This document shows positions 1 to 10,942 of a stretch of DNA of 64,000 nucleotides, one piece after another. The notes under the pieces were generated by a model, which was given only the letters and a program-made list of their open reading frames with translations, had not been told where the DNA came from and made no database searches. The stretch's first letter is position 1. Every line of letters starts with the position of its first letter. The translations under genes and the position numbers were made by a program. This DNA is from Cordia subcordata (lineage: Eukaryota > Streptophyta > Magnoliopsida > Boraginales > Cordiaceae): positions 1,178,001-1,242,000 of the forward strand of contig JAPTOF010000011.1 of NCBI GenBank assembly GCA_028554755.1. The letters run 5' to 3'.

Positions 1-712
1 GCTTCTTGATCCCATCTCAGGCTTTGGATGCAATTTTATTTTTCTTTTTGCCTTTCTTAAAACCTTTGTATCTTAAGGATGAGGCATCTTCCAATACATT
101 AACAGGCTTTCTTAGGAGCAGGTTATCCTTCTTAAAGGTTTGCAGCAATCCTAGTAAACCGTAGTGGTTAACAACAGGCTTGTTCATCTTGTACTGATTC
201 AAGAAGGGGAGAAAAGAGAGAGGCAACGAGTTAAGAAGGGCATCCTTGCCAAGCTATTCCTGAAGTGGAAAGCCTAGCTTAGCTAGCTTCTCGATATTTT
301 CTGTCATGTACAATACATGATCAGTAACTGATGTGCCTTCCTTCATCTTGGCACCAAATATAGCACATGAGGTTCTATGTCTTTTAACTTCATTCGATGT
401 GCCAAACGACTTATTCAACGGTTGAATAATAGCCTCAGGCTGTGAATCTTCAAACTTGCAACAAAACTCGTCGTTCATCGCAGCTTTCATAATGCAGCGA
501 ACTGTGACTTTATCATCAAGCCATTTTTGATAGCGTCGATGATCCGCTGTAGGTGCATTAGCAGCAGACTCCGCAGGTGTTAGATCAGTAAGAATATACA
601 AGATACATTCATGTTCAAGCACAATGTGCAACCTTTGACAGCAACTATCGAAGTTTGGCCCAGTGAGCTTCTCACTATCTAATAGTGATCTTAAAGACAA
701 CGTGTTAGCCAT
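1..712 (-). pseudogene. gag: Ty1/copia gag fragment (copia-1), broken
   Basis: Reads on the minus strand from an ATG at 710-712 toward the window edge, so only about the first 235 residues are visible. The N-terminus begins MANTLSLRSLL and has a LTGPNF motif, the usual opening of plant copia Gag (capsid). A lysine-rich tract lies at about 20-60, where Gag approaches its zinc knuckle. The frame is interrupted by TAG at 254-256 and TGA at 17-19 but continues in the same frame on both sides, so these are mutations in one gene. The protein differs clearly from the Gag of the two other copia elements here, so it is a different family. No LTR for it is visible. Confidence 0.8.
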
Positions 713-964
713 TAAATCTACAAATAATTGACATAAAAAGAATAAATAATCTATTGTAAATATGAGTTATTAATTTTTCCAAAAGATATAGGCCAATATC
801 TAATAGATCCTCTCACTATTTTGTTCAGACTATTAGCCCTTACCTACAGCCTGAAGGGATTTCTAAAAAATAAACCTTTTTAGTAAGTACCGAGATCCAA
901 AACAATGTTCATAGGTCCGACTGAGGTCGACCAACCTATGGACACCGTTTGGTAGATTCATAAT
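713..964 (-). other. Copia-1 leader remnant, cut by Athila LTR
   Basis: AT-rich sequence upstream of the minus-strand gag start, with no open frame. It contains a nested stem-loop at 910-940: outer arms CATAGGT/ACCTATG and inner arms CGAC/GTCG. The inner part includes GGTCGACC, the same core as the palindromes in the neighbouring Athila LTRs. The leader ends abruptly at 964 where the Athila LTR begins. Assignment as leader rests only on its position. Confidence 0.45.
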
Positions 965-2874
965 TGATGTGTTGTGTTTTTATGTGTGTTTGCATTGTAA
1001 TTTACCTATGTTTAAGAAGTATTAAGTGCTCAAAAAGATGCATTGGTGTAGTACTTTTGATAAGAATAGGCTTAAGCGTAGACAAATGTACATATTGAGT
1101 TTAAGAGAAAAATTGCTATACTAATTGCTTGTTTTCAATGATTTAGGTGAACTTTGGGTTAACATCTGGATTGGGCGATGATAGCTAATAAAGATGGGAG
1201 ATGTACGAGCCAAAAGGAGAAGATCGGAGGCCAAAAAGACAAAGAAGGGAGGAAAGAAGCCAGTCGGACGACCAAGAAAAAGGAGCCGGTCGACCGGCCA
1301 CTCTAGAGAGGTGTCAAAAATAGGCGGATGACCACCCCTCCAAAGCCGGTTGATCGGCTAGGTCGACCGACCAATCCAGAGAGCATCACCAAAAAGTCGG
1401 TCCAGCTAATAGAAGAAGCCAGTCGACCGGCTAGGTCGATCAACAATTCATGAAAAGTCGATATAAAAGCCCGATTTTCAGACTAAAAAAGGGGATCTTT
1501 GGAGAGCTTTTGGGAATTTTAGAGAGGATCTTTACAGCCATCACACACACACACACTTAATCCTAGTCTTTACCTATAGCACACACCCTCTCTCACACAT
1601 TTCTTCACTTTAGAGCAAGAGAATTTAGAGGATTTCAACATTTGGATTCAAGTTTGCTCAAGAGTTTTGTACAAGAATAGCTAGGATGAAAGGGAAGCTT
1701 CATAAACTCTCTTTCATTCTATCTTTTATTATGATTGAGTAGACTTGTGTAGGGTGATTTTACTTATGTAATGGGTTAGCTATATACTCTTATGATATGG
1801 GATTAAATGGCTAATTATATATACATGTTTGACCTTCTTATTCAAATGGTTATTCTCATTCATGTCTAAGTGTTTGATTAAATTCCTAAATGAGTAACAT
1901 GTGTATAAGTTGGAGTCTATTTATTACTAAAAACATCTAATCCATGCTATAATCATGTCTATGTGTTTATATGTGGATGCTATGAAGTGGGTAATGTTTA
2001 TATTCATGTCTATGTGTATATTTGCATTCTTAGTAGTGAATATGACTTCAATAACGCATACATGTCGGTTGTTAATTGCTTCTAATGGTGTAACCCAAGC
2101 ATGACGATGTTTGGTAGTCGAACAGGTCCCTTTATTCGCTAACACCTTGGCTTAGAACATGTGCGAAGGTGTTAATAGGTTAAATCCTACTATTGTGACC
2201 TTAGAATGATGAAGCATAATTTAGGGCTAGCCTAGGCTGAGTCTCCTTTGGCTTTAAATCTAGCCAATAGGTTTCAGGATAGGTTTAGTCGACCTTAGCG
2301 ACACTAGGTCTTGGCTTTAAATCCAGCCAATGATTTAGGTACTAGGGTAGGTTTACTCTAAGTCACCTAGGAAGTTAGTTAGTCACTCTTAAGGCCCTAG
2401 GTCATAAGGACCATGCCGTAGCTCTAGGAGGTGCCGCCTAGGGACGGACCCACACTGAGTCCTAGGGGGAAACTAAGACACTAATTTAGCAACCTAGTTA
2501 AGAGCAATCATTAAAGTAAGCCATCATTCTTTAATCCCATAGCATTTGAGTACAGCACCACCCATTCATAAGTTGAAGTCACCCTAACACCTTTCCATTT
2601 GTTAGTTCCTCTAGATTAGCTTATCCCCCACTTTTCCCAATTCCATAGTTTAGTTTAATTCGTTTTAGTTAGAGCTCCCGACCATTCAAAATTCCAAAAT
2701 CCAAAAAATAGATAGTTTAGATTTCTTATTTTTAGGCACATTCTAGAACACACACGTAGAATCCATCTCACAACATAGCCTCCCTGTGGTTCGACACCTG
2801 TTCTTGCACACACTACATTGCATCGATCCGTGCACTTGTGGGTCTTTAGAGCTTACACTCAAAGACATACACCA
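965..2874 (+). repeat. 5' LTR of A1 (family A)
   Basis: Starts TGATGTGTTGTG and ends in CACCA, five bases before the primer site. About 1.91 kb. The same sequence recurs at 16816-18667 (reverse), 52023-53913 and 59974-61845. The first ~320 bases are unique to family A; then come a palindrome cluster and TATA box (1286-1469), a CA-rich stretch, four copies of a CATGTCTATGTG-like motif (1861-2070), and two stem-loops of the form TTGGCT..AGCCAA (2248-2267 and 2311-2330). It carries no real gene; a short antisense frame at 1927-2145 is discussed in the findings. Confidence 0.92.
1286..1469 (+). promoter_or_regulatory. Palindrome cluster and TATA box in A1 LTR
   Basis: The exact palindrome CCGGTCGACCGG sits at 1286-1297, with decayed copies at 1346-1357, 1360-1371 and 1420-1430. 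A TATA box (ATATAAAAG) follows at 1461-1469. Transcription of the element should start shortly after it. The cluster is GC- and CpG-rich within AT-rich DNA. Promoter function is inferred from the TATA box and the LTR position. Confidence 0.6.
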
Positions 2875-2879
2875 AATCT

Positions 2880-2897
2880 TGGCGCCGTTGCCGGGGA
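2880..2897 (+). other. Primer-binding site, tRNA-Asp (A1)
   Basis: TGGCGCCGTTGCCGGGGA, an 18-of-18 match to the complement of the 3' end of plant tRNA-Asp including CCA. It lies five bases after the LTR. This primer choice is typical of Athila. The 250 bases that follow, up to the gag start, are a T-rich leader without a convincing frame. Confidence 0.92.
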
Positions 2898-3155
2898 GGC
2901 ACGGTGATTTGTATTCTTTGCTTGTGTGTTTTGGTAGTTGCTTTATTTGTTTTTCTTGCTTTTCTTTTATGGTTTGTTTAGTTTTTGCTTATCTTGTTTA
3001 TTGTTCATATTATCTTGCTTTAGTTTTTGGTTATCTATTTTAGCTTTTGTCTTTGTTTTTATTAGATCTTTTTAGGATTGTGGTTTATTTGCTGTAGTTT
3101 TAGGAATATTGAAGTTTTTGGAGGTTGAAGTGGCCGGAGTTAGGATAGTTTGTGC

Positions 3156-4733
3156 ATGCTAAGTAGGAGATCCCTTAGAAATCCCCTAGTTCCTCTTAAT
3201 CCCGAACTTGATAGAATTGCTAGACATTTTAGGAATTTAGGAGATCTTCTTGAGGAGATGGCTGATCCCAATCATCCTCCTAATCCTCCCAATCCCCCAA
3301 TGAATCCTATTCCACCTCATGAACACCTTGGGCATCAAGCCCAAGATCATTTTAGACGAGAACCCCGTAAACCGGATCCACCCATAGATGAGGAACCCAC
3401 TCTTAGGCAATTCTTTCTTCCCAAAGCCTTTGAGCCTAATTTGGCTATTCAAATTTTGGGTTTAGGGGGCACGAACTTCGAGATTAAGCCTAATATGTTG
3501 GCTATGCTTCCTTCCTTCTATGGGAGAAGCAATGAGAGTCCTCTTGATCATATCAATGATTTTGTTGAGATGAGTTCCACTCTCCATGTCCCTAATGTCT
3601 CCTAAGAGGTCATACGTCTAAGATTGTTTCCTTTCTCTCTTAAGGACAAGGCTAGGACACGGTTGCATTGCTTACCTAATGGTTGCATTACTACATGGGA
3701 TGAGCTTCAATCTAAATTCTTCGAAAAATTTTATCCCATGGCCAAGACGGTCGACCTTAGGACCGCTATTATAACTTTTTCCCAACATGATCTAGAATCC
3801 TTTCATGAGGCTTGGGAAAGGTTCAAGGATCTTCTTAGACAATGTCCACACTACGGGTACAGCAATCATGACCTAATACAATACTTCTTTCGAGGTTTAA
3901 ATGAACAAAATAGGATGATGGTCAATGCTGCCTCCGGTGGTGGCTTTTATCTTTTGAGACCGACCGAGGCATGGGAGAAAATAGAAATGATGGCTGAAAA
4001 TTCTTTTCAAAATTTTGCCATGGAAAGGTCTAGTTGGGGAGGCAACAAGAGAAGGGTTAATGAGGTTGGAGTTTCTTTAGATTTACCCGCTAAGGTTGAG
4101 GCTTTGACGAATAAGCTAGATCAATTCATTTCATTGTCCATTTCATCCCAAGGTCATAGGACTAGTTCTATAGGTTCTTCCTCCACCCCTTTAGTTGTTG
4201 AAGTTTGTGCATTGTGTTTCGAGTCATCTCATGAGACTATAGCTTGCCCTGTAGCATCCCAATTTCCTGAATTCATGAAAGAGCAAGTGTGTGCCACACA
4301 AGGTTATTCTTGTGAGTACAACTCGTACTCAAACACATACAATCTGGGTTGGAGAGACAACACGAAATTTTCTTGGAGACAAGGCCAGCATGAGTCTAGT
4401 TCACATCCTTAGGTTCCACCTCAGTAGCGACCCCGTCCACAATATCCCCCAGGTTTCTATCATGTTAATTAGCCCCGTCTCACTAGTGCTCCTCAACCTT
4501 AAGCTTTACCTGCTCCCTCTAGTAGCCAGACTCCTAGTAATGATGTGATAAAGTTAATGCAGTTTATTCAGAATTAACAGCAGGCATTAGCTAGTCAGCA
4601 GCAGGAGTTAGCTGATAATAGGCAAGAAATGGCTAGCTATAGGCAGCAGATGACTAGGTTTGAGGCACAGTTAGGACAGATTGCTAGTCAGTTGAGTGCT
4701 AGAGATCCTGGGAAATTGCCTTCTTAGCCGGAG
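3156..4733 (+). pseudogene. gag: Athila gag (A1), several stops
   Basis: Capsid/nucleocapsid polyprotein. I take the ATG at 3156 as the start because the matching ATG is kept in the sister copy at 62119. Order: basic N-terminus, proline-rich NPPNPPMNP segment, Athila capsid domain (motifs RLRLFPFSLKDKAR, ITTWDELQSKFFEKF, SFHEAWERFKDLLRQCPH), then a CX2CX4HX4C zinc knuckle (CALCFESSHETIAC) at about 4207-4248. In-frame stops at 3603-3605 (CAA to TAA), 4410-4412 (CAG to TAG) and more between 4420 and 4730 all leave the reading frame unchanged. A glutamine-rich helical region follows the knuckle. All stops fit C-to-T mutation when compared with copies A2 and A4. Confidence 0.88.
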
Positions 4734-6272
4734 GTGAACCCTAGAGTCCAGTCTTGTTCCTCCACCGATACCACTTATCCCCCTCAGGCCCAGACTAAGG
4801 CCGTCACCTCTCTTAGGAGCGGTCGGGTAGTGGATAGCAAGGTAGGAGTTGACTTTGCAGTGCCTGTACCTAGTGGTCCTTCCGAGTCTAGAGCACCGCA
4901 TTGTAGCCCTGTTAAGAGAAATTCTAGAGAAGGTCCTGTTGAGAGAGATAAGCCTATTAGAGACTATGGAGAGAGTAGTACTTCCCGCCTACATCGGGAG
5001 GGAAAAGAGCCTATTGATAACTCCCATGTATCTAGAGGTGTAGAGCCTAGAGTTCCCTTTCCATCCGCCTTAGAGAGGCCTACGCCTAGTGAGGATTCTA
5101 GGTTCTTCAAGGTTTTAGAGCATCTTAAGGACCTTAAGGTCAATCTTCCTTTGATAGATGCAATCCTTTCCATCCCCTCTTATTCTAAGTTCTTTAAGGA
5201 TCTTTGTACAAGACAACGTAAGTCATCGAACATTCCTAAGAAGGTGAGGCTGATGGAGAAGGTGAGTAGTATTTGTGCTTCGGGCCTTCCGCCCAAGATG
5301 AGTGACCTCGGAGCCTTCACCATTCTTTGTAGGATCTGTGAGACCCAGATTGATCACACCTTGTTAGATTTTGGATCTGGTGTGAATCTCATTCCCTACT
5401 CTATCTATAAGAAGCTAGGTCTAGATAAGTTGTCTCCTACACATGTTACGCTTCAGCTATCTAATAGATCCGAGCGTAGACCTAAAGGTGTGATAGAAGA
5501 CGTTATGGTCCAAGTAGGTGAGTTTGTGTACCCTGTTGACTTCATAGTGTTAGATATGGATTCGGGACATGACTCTAGACATTCTACACACATTCTTCTA
5601 GGTCGCCCTTTCCTTGCTACCGCAGACGCCATTATCCATTATAGGTTGGGATTATTGGAGATGAAATTTGGGAATTTGAGATCCACTATGAAGGTTGTCG
5701 AGGCAGTTAATAGGGCTAGTATAGGAGGAGAGGATGGAGAAGAGTGCTTTAGGGTGGATGTGATTGATTCTTGTGTTAAGGATATTATAGAGAAGACTAT
5801 GACCGATGGAGAAGAATTGAGAAAATTTGAGGAATTGATGTCTAGTTTTGATTTGGAGACCTTAGAGCGGAGATGTGTAGCTTCTACTTCCTTGGTTGAG
5901 AGCCATTTGACTAATAAGTCACTTGAGGTTAATCCTTCTAGTCTCATTTCTAGTGATGTCCCCGTTGATGATGTTAAGGTTAAGTCCCCCTTGGTTGAGC
6001 CTAGCACTTTTTTAGAGCTCAAACCCCTTCCCGATCATCTGAAGTATGCATTCCTAGGCCCTAGTGAGACCCTTCCAGTCATTATAGCTTTCGATATTTC
6101 TAGTAAGCATGAGGAGCGTCTCTTAGAGGTCCTTAGGAAGCATAGGAAGGCTATAGGGTGGAAAATTGATGATTTGAGAGGTATAGACCCTTCGGTTTGC
6201 ATGCATCGTATTCACCTTGAGGATGGAGCATTCGTTCTAGGGAGATGCAAAGGTGGCTCAACCCACACATGA
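4734..6272 (+). pseudogene. pol: Athila protease and flanking linker (A1)
   Basis: Open for 512 residues in the same frame as gag, so Gag and protease were one polyprotein. An LRSGRVVDSKVG linker and a charged region lead to the aspartic protease, whose catalytic site is at residue 212 (codon 5367-5369) in LLDFGSGVNLIPY; the flap/second half includes ILLGRPFLATADAIIH. A ~200-residue acidic linker then leads toward reverse transcriptase (HRKAIGWKIDDLRGID). Near 6240-6272 the frame shifts relative to the downstream polymerase. The Athila consensus has D-L-G at the active site; here it is D-F-G. Confidence 0.85.
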
Positions 6273-6716
6273 TGAAGTAGTTAAGAAAGAGATTATTAAG
6301 CTTTTAGATGCAGGCATTATTTATCCGATCTCCGATAGTGAGTGGGTTAGCCTTGTCCAAGTTGTCCCTAAGAAGTCCGGGATCACGGTTGTTGAGAATG
6401 AGAGAGGAGAGCTTATTCCTACACGCACTCCCATGGGGTGGAGAGTTTGTATTGATTATAGGAAGCTCAACTCCAAAACTAGGAAGGATTATTTCCCATT
6501 GCCTTTTCTAGACCAGATCTTAGATAGAGTAGCTGGGCACAGCTACAATTGTTTTTTAGATGGCTATTCGGGTTATAATCACATCCCTGTGTTTCCCGAG
6601 GACTAGGAGAAGACCACTTTTACTTGTCCCTATGGCACTTTTGCTTATAGGAGAATGCCCTTCGGTCTTTGCAATGCCCCAGCGACTTTTCAGAGATGTA
6701 TGATGGCCATTTTTAT
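6253..6716 (+). pseudogene. pol: Truncated reverse transcriptase (A1)
   Basis: N-terminal part of a Ty3/gypsy reverse transcriptase, in a frame one base off from the protease. It shows VPKKSGITVV, WRVCIDYRKLN, FLDQILDRVAGH and FLDGYSGYNHI; then a TAG at about 6604 (CAG to TAG compared with A2), and [20 protein letters not shown]. The sequence stops being polymerase at about 6717, before the Y/F-x-D-D catalytic motif. It cannot encode an active enzyme. Confidence 0.85.
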
Positions 6717-6727
6717 TGTGCAATCAA

Positions 6728-6823
6728 GGGCTTATTGGTTCGACAACTGTCCTCGCACACACTACACTGCATCGATCCGTGAGCTTGTGGGTCTTTTTTG
6801 CTTGCACTCAAAAGACGACATCA
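6728..6823 (+). repeat. Remnant of A1 3' LTR end
   Basis: Begins around TTGGTTCGACAACTG and runs through CGCACACACTACACTGCATCG to a terminal ACATCA, matching the last ~95 bases of the 5' LTR at about 2780-2874. It directly follows truncated reverse transcriptase, so more than 5 kb of internal and LTR sequence has been deleted. Confidence 0.8.
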
Positions 6824-7695
6824 CTAAGGTTTCCAAATTAAGATGGAGTTGTTATATTTTACAAGATAGTTCAAATATCTTGAACTTCAAGTTTCCTATC
6901 TTGTAATATACATTGTTGTCGAGTTGTCTTGTAGGGAGGCATCCAAATTCGAATAGAAGAAAGAGATAGTGGACCCCACATATTCTAGAAGATTTGTTGG
7001 GATTTAGATTCTAGAAGATTAGGAAAGAGTTGGTTTATTTTGAAGCTCTTATCACCTAAAGATCTTTTACTTGAATTTAAACTCCTTAAGATAAAATCCT
7101 AGTCCATCTAAGAGTTCTATTGCTAAGAGAACTCTTAAAGGGGGTCGACTAAGTTTGATAAAATGTTGAAATTTTTGTATGCCAAAATTTTTTTTGGAGA
7201 CACATATGTTCTTGGAGAAGTTTAGAAAAAAAAGAATTCTCTTCTACTTCTCTTTTTCTTCTCTTCATCGAGCAAAACAAAAAGTAGACTACTACAATTC
7301 TAAAACTGAATTCTTTCACCAAGAATTTAGTTTTCTCTTATAAATAACATCTCCATGGTCATATTAGGGAAGATCAAAAGCATTTTGGGTTGTTCTTATA
7401 GAGGTTTTGAAGAGCAAAACACAAGAGGACAAAAACTGTTTTTTCCTATCACGGACTGTGCAATCTCAGATCCAGGATTGATCGGATGTTCATCACTTAT
7501 CTGATCGTGCTAAAATTTTAGGAGGACATTTGAAACTTCTTGAGACTCAAATCTAATGGTTGGATTGTTGATTAGAGGTCCAGAAGGCAGTCCGATAATG
7601 AGCAAAAGTTTCTGGTTGTTTTTTTGCTCGGGGAGGTAAACTTGTTCTAACAATTTTTCCTTTTGTATTCTTGTGTGTCTATGCATGTGTGATAT
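6824..7695 (+). repeat. Copia LTR fragment
   Basis: Closely matches 29952-30805, the downstream part of the copia-2 3' LTR, in the same orientation (for example CTAGAAGATTTGTTGGGATT in both). The first ~1.2 kb of that LTR is absent, and the last ~100 bases are lost where Athila-like element B1 begins. No gene is present; a small minus-strand frame near 7510-7740 spans the junction and is not credible. Confidence 0.82.
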
Positions 7696-9504
7696 TGATC
7701 GTAAACCTTTAAGAGTGTTACCCATAAGTGCATCGGTCACGGTAATATAGCGTGCGCAAGTGTGGGGCCATGTCCACAGGGAGACTATCTAAGTGCAGTT
7801 CTAATGTAAAAGTGCATCTTACACTAGCTATTTGTGGTCCTATCTATACTTTTTTGGGTTTTTGGATTGATTGGAGCTCTAATGTAAACGTAAACTAAGG
7901 AAAAATAAACTTGACTAATGGGAATGGTGGAATAAACAAGCTATGGAAGTGAGGATCTACAAAGTTTTGGGGGAACTTAGGGGTGATTGCTTCTTCAGAA
8001 TGGAAATGGGTTCTTAACTTTGTTTTGAGGTTATTGATGGTTTGATTACTCTAATTGTGGGCTTAGATTACTAGACTTACCACATCTAACTATCGGTGTA
8101 ATTCTATCCCTATTCGGGCCCAAGTAGAAGTATAAGTTTGTCCTAATTAGCTGTGGCTTTTGGGTCTAGTTCTAAGTCCCTTGGGTGTTGATTAATGCCC
8201 TAATAGAGAGTCTAACCTTTTAGTTATGTTTCAAACTAGAGATTAAGTTCCTTATGTCAAACAAGTGATAGTGGTACCCTTTTAGTCATGTTTCATGCTA
8301 GAGGTGATTAACTACTATATTAAAGGCATTAATAATACAATTAATCAACACAAATGTAGTTTCAAGTAGGGCTTATGCAATTATCATGGATTAAGGCTAA
8401 GGTGAGACCACTACTATTAGCATCTAAGCACAAATTACACATGCAAACTCATAGAGACATTTCATCAAATACCTTGACATGTTCAATTTCAAGCTATAAG
8501 AATATAAGAACAAAGCACGTATATACAATCATCAATATCTCAAAACAAGTGTTAAAATCCTTAATCCATTACGAAAATAGCAATCCTCCCTAATCTAGAG
8601 CTAATCTAACATATTATAGATAAGAATAAAGAGAAGAATATAGAGCTCCCTCATTATCCTTGCTTGCTCTTTGCAAATCTTGCTCCAAAACCCTCCAAAT
8701 CCTTGTTTGATCTTCAAATCCAAGCTTGTTTATGGATGAAATTGATGTGGGATTTAGTGTGTAAGGTAGGTTTTAAGTGGATTTTGAGTTTTGGTAAGTG
8801 AGTGTGAGAAAAGGTTGGTGTTCTCCTTCAAAAGTTGCTAAAAAATGGCTTAAATAGATCTAAAATTGTGTCTAGCTGGGGGCCCAGCTGATCGACCAGC
8901 TTTGGGGCTAAGTCATCTGGCCAAAATTGGCTGAGATTTTGATCCGGCTATTTGACCCAGCAGGTCGACCAACTAGGTCGTCCGGCCTAGACAGAAGCTC
9001 AACCGGTCTTGATGGTAAAATGATCATATCTTGCTCGCTTTAGCTTCGATTCGCACACCTTTTTTTTCTATGGCTTTGTATCGTTGTGGGGGATCTCGCA
9101 AGCCATCTTTTGGACCCTAAAACATGTCTAAATTTTTTTGATTTCCTTTTTTTTGGTTGTAAGCTTCGAATTTAGCTCACGTTGCGCTTGGTTTCGCTTT
9201 GGTCGCTCGTTCCTTCACCCGGCCACTTCCAAATGCATCTTTCAAGCCTTGTTTAAGTCCCAACCACCTTTGGATTTAATCCACATCCCAAATAATACCA
9301 ATCAAAGTCCAATCATCTCTCCGAATCTGACCTAAAACAAGCAACAAATGCACATTAGTGTAGCATTTTAGTTTTGACCACAACTATGAACATGTAAATC
9401 CAAATATGCCCAAATATGACCTAAATGCTATACTAATACACTAAATGTAGCTCAAAACAAGTATATATATGCAATGCATAAGCACACATAAAACTAACAC
9501 ATCA
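7696..9504 (-). repeat. 3' LTR of B1 (family B)
   Basis: Bounded by TGATCG at 7696 and CATCA at 9504, about 1.81 kb. Its first part in plus coordinates matches the 5' LTR fragment at 16392-16815 almost base for base, and a lone fragment lies at 58946-59951. A TATA-like box on the minus strand lies at 8849-8856. Decayed relatives of the GGTCGACC palindrome lie at 8886-8900 and 8961-8970, upstream of the box. The shared TTGGCT..AGCCAA stem-loops of family A are not seen here. Confidence 0.88.
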
Positions 9505-9526
9505 ACACCTCCAAACCTTCTCCTCG
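9505..9526 (-). other. Polypurine tract of B1
   Basis: On the minus strand this reads as a purine-rich run, GGAGAAGGTTTGGAGGTGT, directly before the 3' LTR. It is the expected plus-strand DNA primer site and is almost identical to that of A2 (18668-18690). Confidence 0.75.
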
Positions 9527-10942
9527 CTTGTCCCTAAGCAAGTCTAAACCTAAGTCTATCTCAAGGTTGGTAAAGAGGGTTGCCTGGAGGATTGATTTGC
9601 TATCAAGGAGAATCTAAAGAGTATGAAAGGGTTGTTCCTTTTGGATCCTCCCCTTACTCACAAGGGGTCTCACACCTCCAAGAAGTTTCCAAGTAGCCTT
9701 AACCTCCGCAAGCTTAGGACTCTTACGTACACACACGGGGTGTTAATACTTTGTGCCCCCTCAACTAACATGACCTCTCCAACATCTACATAGCCTCAAA
9801 GATACAAAGAGAGGGATTGTACAAACACAATGGCTCATAAAATGACGTAAAAAGCCTTATTCACAACACAACAAAAGTATGAAACGATAACTTGGGCTAA
9901 ATTGACATTGTGTCACTTAAGCACTTATTTAATGGACTTCACTTTTGCATATTTTTTGCGCCTTTTTGGCTTTTTCTCATTTTTTTATTTTTTTTGGCTT
10001 TTTCAATCTTTTTGCCTTTTCCCTTTTTTTTTTGGAATTTTTCATACTTTTACAACATGAGCAAAAAGAAAAGAAAAAGAAAGTCTACGGCAAATGAAAA
10101 AGAACCAATCAAGGAAGGGGTACTCGTATCAAAACCATTTTTTCAAACTCTTCTTCCAACCAAGCCATGGGGAAGCTACAAGGTAAATTCTTAAAGGTGC
10201 TCATTCCCCATAACTTTCAAAAGATATCTCCTCCAAGTCTCGGATCTCCCTCCATTTCATTTACTCCCCACAATACAAACTTAGCTTCACAGCTCAATTA
10301 AATCAATCATAGGAGTCAACACTCTAAATAACTCTATACGCATCAAAGTAGAAAAATTTTCACCATTTTTAACAATGTAATGCACATCTACCCTAATCAA
10401 ATCATAAAATCAAAGCATAAAGCAATAAAACCAAACTCCCAAACCCCCAAACTTAAACTTTGCTTGTCCTCAAGCAAATAAATAAGGCCATGCAGCAAGC
10501 AATCAAGCATCACAAAACATATAAGGGTGATGGGGACGGGGTAGATAAGAGGTGACAGGTGGAGGGTGGTTAAATAAAACCTTGTGTAGCATTAAGCCGC
10601 GTATGCCATGTTTTGATAATTGTGTCCATTAACTTTCTTTGCACCCAATTCCACTCAACTCAAAAGATCTACAAAGGAAATCAACAAACACAATATTAAA
10701 AGCTCATAATGGCAAGTGTAAAAAACGAGGCTTTATGTATGGAAAGCAACGGACATGAGGGAAATAAAAATGAAAAGAAAAGAAATGAAAAACAAATGTG
10801 CTAAGAAAAGTAAAAGTAAACAACTTATCAATCAAACTCTAACTATCAAAATTTCGAGGGTGTCTCTTAGTAGCGTTGGATTTTACGCCCTAGCCAGGCA
10901 GTAATGTTAGGGCTAATGGTGCTTAAAATCCTTGGGCACGTA
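9527..10942 (-). other. B1 3' untranslated region
   Basis: About 1.4 kb with no sense-strand frame. Its end nearest the coding region carries a block around TAGTAGCGTT (10867) that also follows integrase in A2 (19996), so these regions are homologous. A poly-T/poly-A-rich part at 9950-10090 holds a plus-strand (antisense) frame, with an ATG at 10057, that has a counterpart in A2; see findings. Confidence 0.6.

Larger units (their letters stand above)
965..6823 (+). mobile_element. Athila-type Ty3/gypsy element A1, internally deleted
   Basis: Plus-strand LTR retrotransposon. It has a complete 5' LTR (965-2874), a perfect tRNA-Asp primer site (2880-2897), gag, protease and the start of reverse transcriptase, then a sudden change at about 6717 into the last ~95 bases of an LTR. 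Most of reverse transcriptase, all of RNase H and integrase, the 3' untranslated region and most of the 3' LTR are missing. The tRNA-Asp primer site, Gag type and D-x-G-x-x-V-N-L-I-P-Y protease site are those of the Athila lineage. Flanking bases (ATAAT before, CTAAG after) do not match, so no target duplication supports the outer ends. Confidence 0.85.

Noticed and set aside
960..964. ATAAT before A1, identical to ATAAT before LTR D at 48119-48123
   Set aside because: Neither element has the matching copy at its other end, so it is not evidence of a target duplication; coincidence is likely.
2786..3043. Plus-strand open frame of 85 codons
   Set aside because: It crosses the LTR end, the primer site and the leader; the position and hydrophobic T-rich content show a chance frame. 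A similar one at 61824-62060 has the same origin.
8375..8593. Plus-strand frame repeated at 59593-59826
   Set aside because: Both are antisense within homologous family B LTRs; similarity is explained by the LTR itself and no motif is visible.
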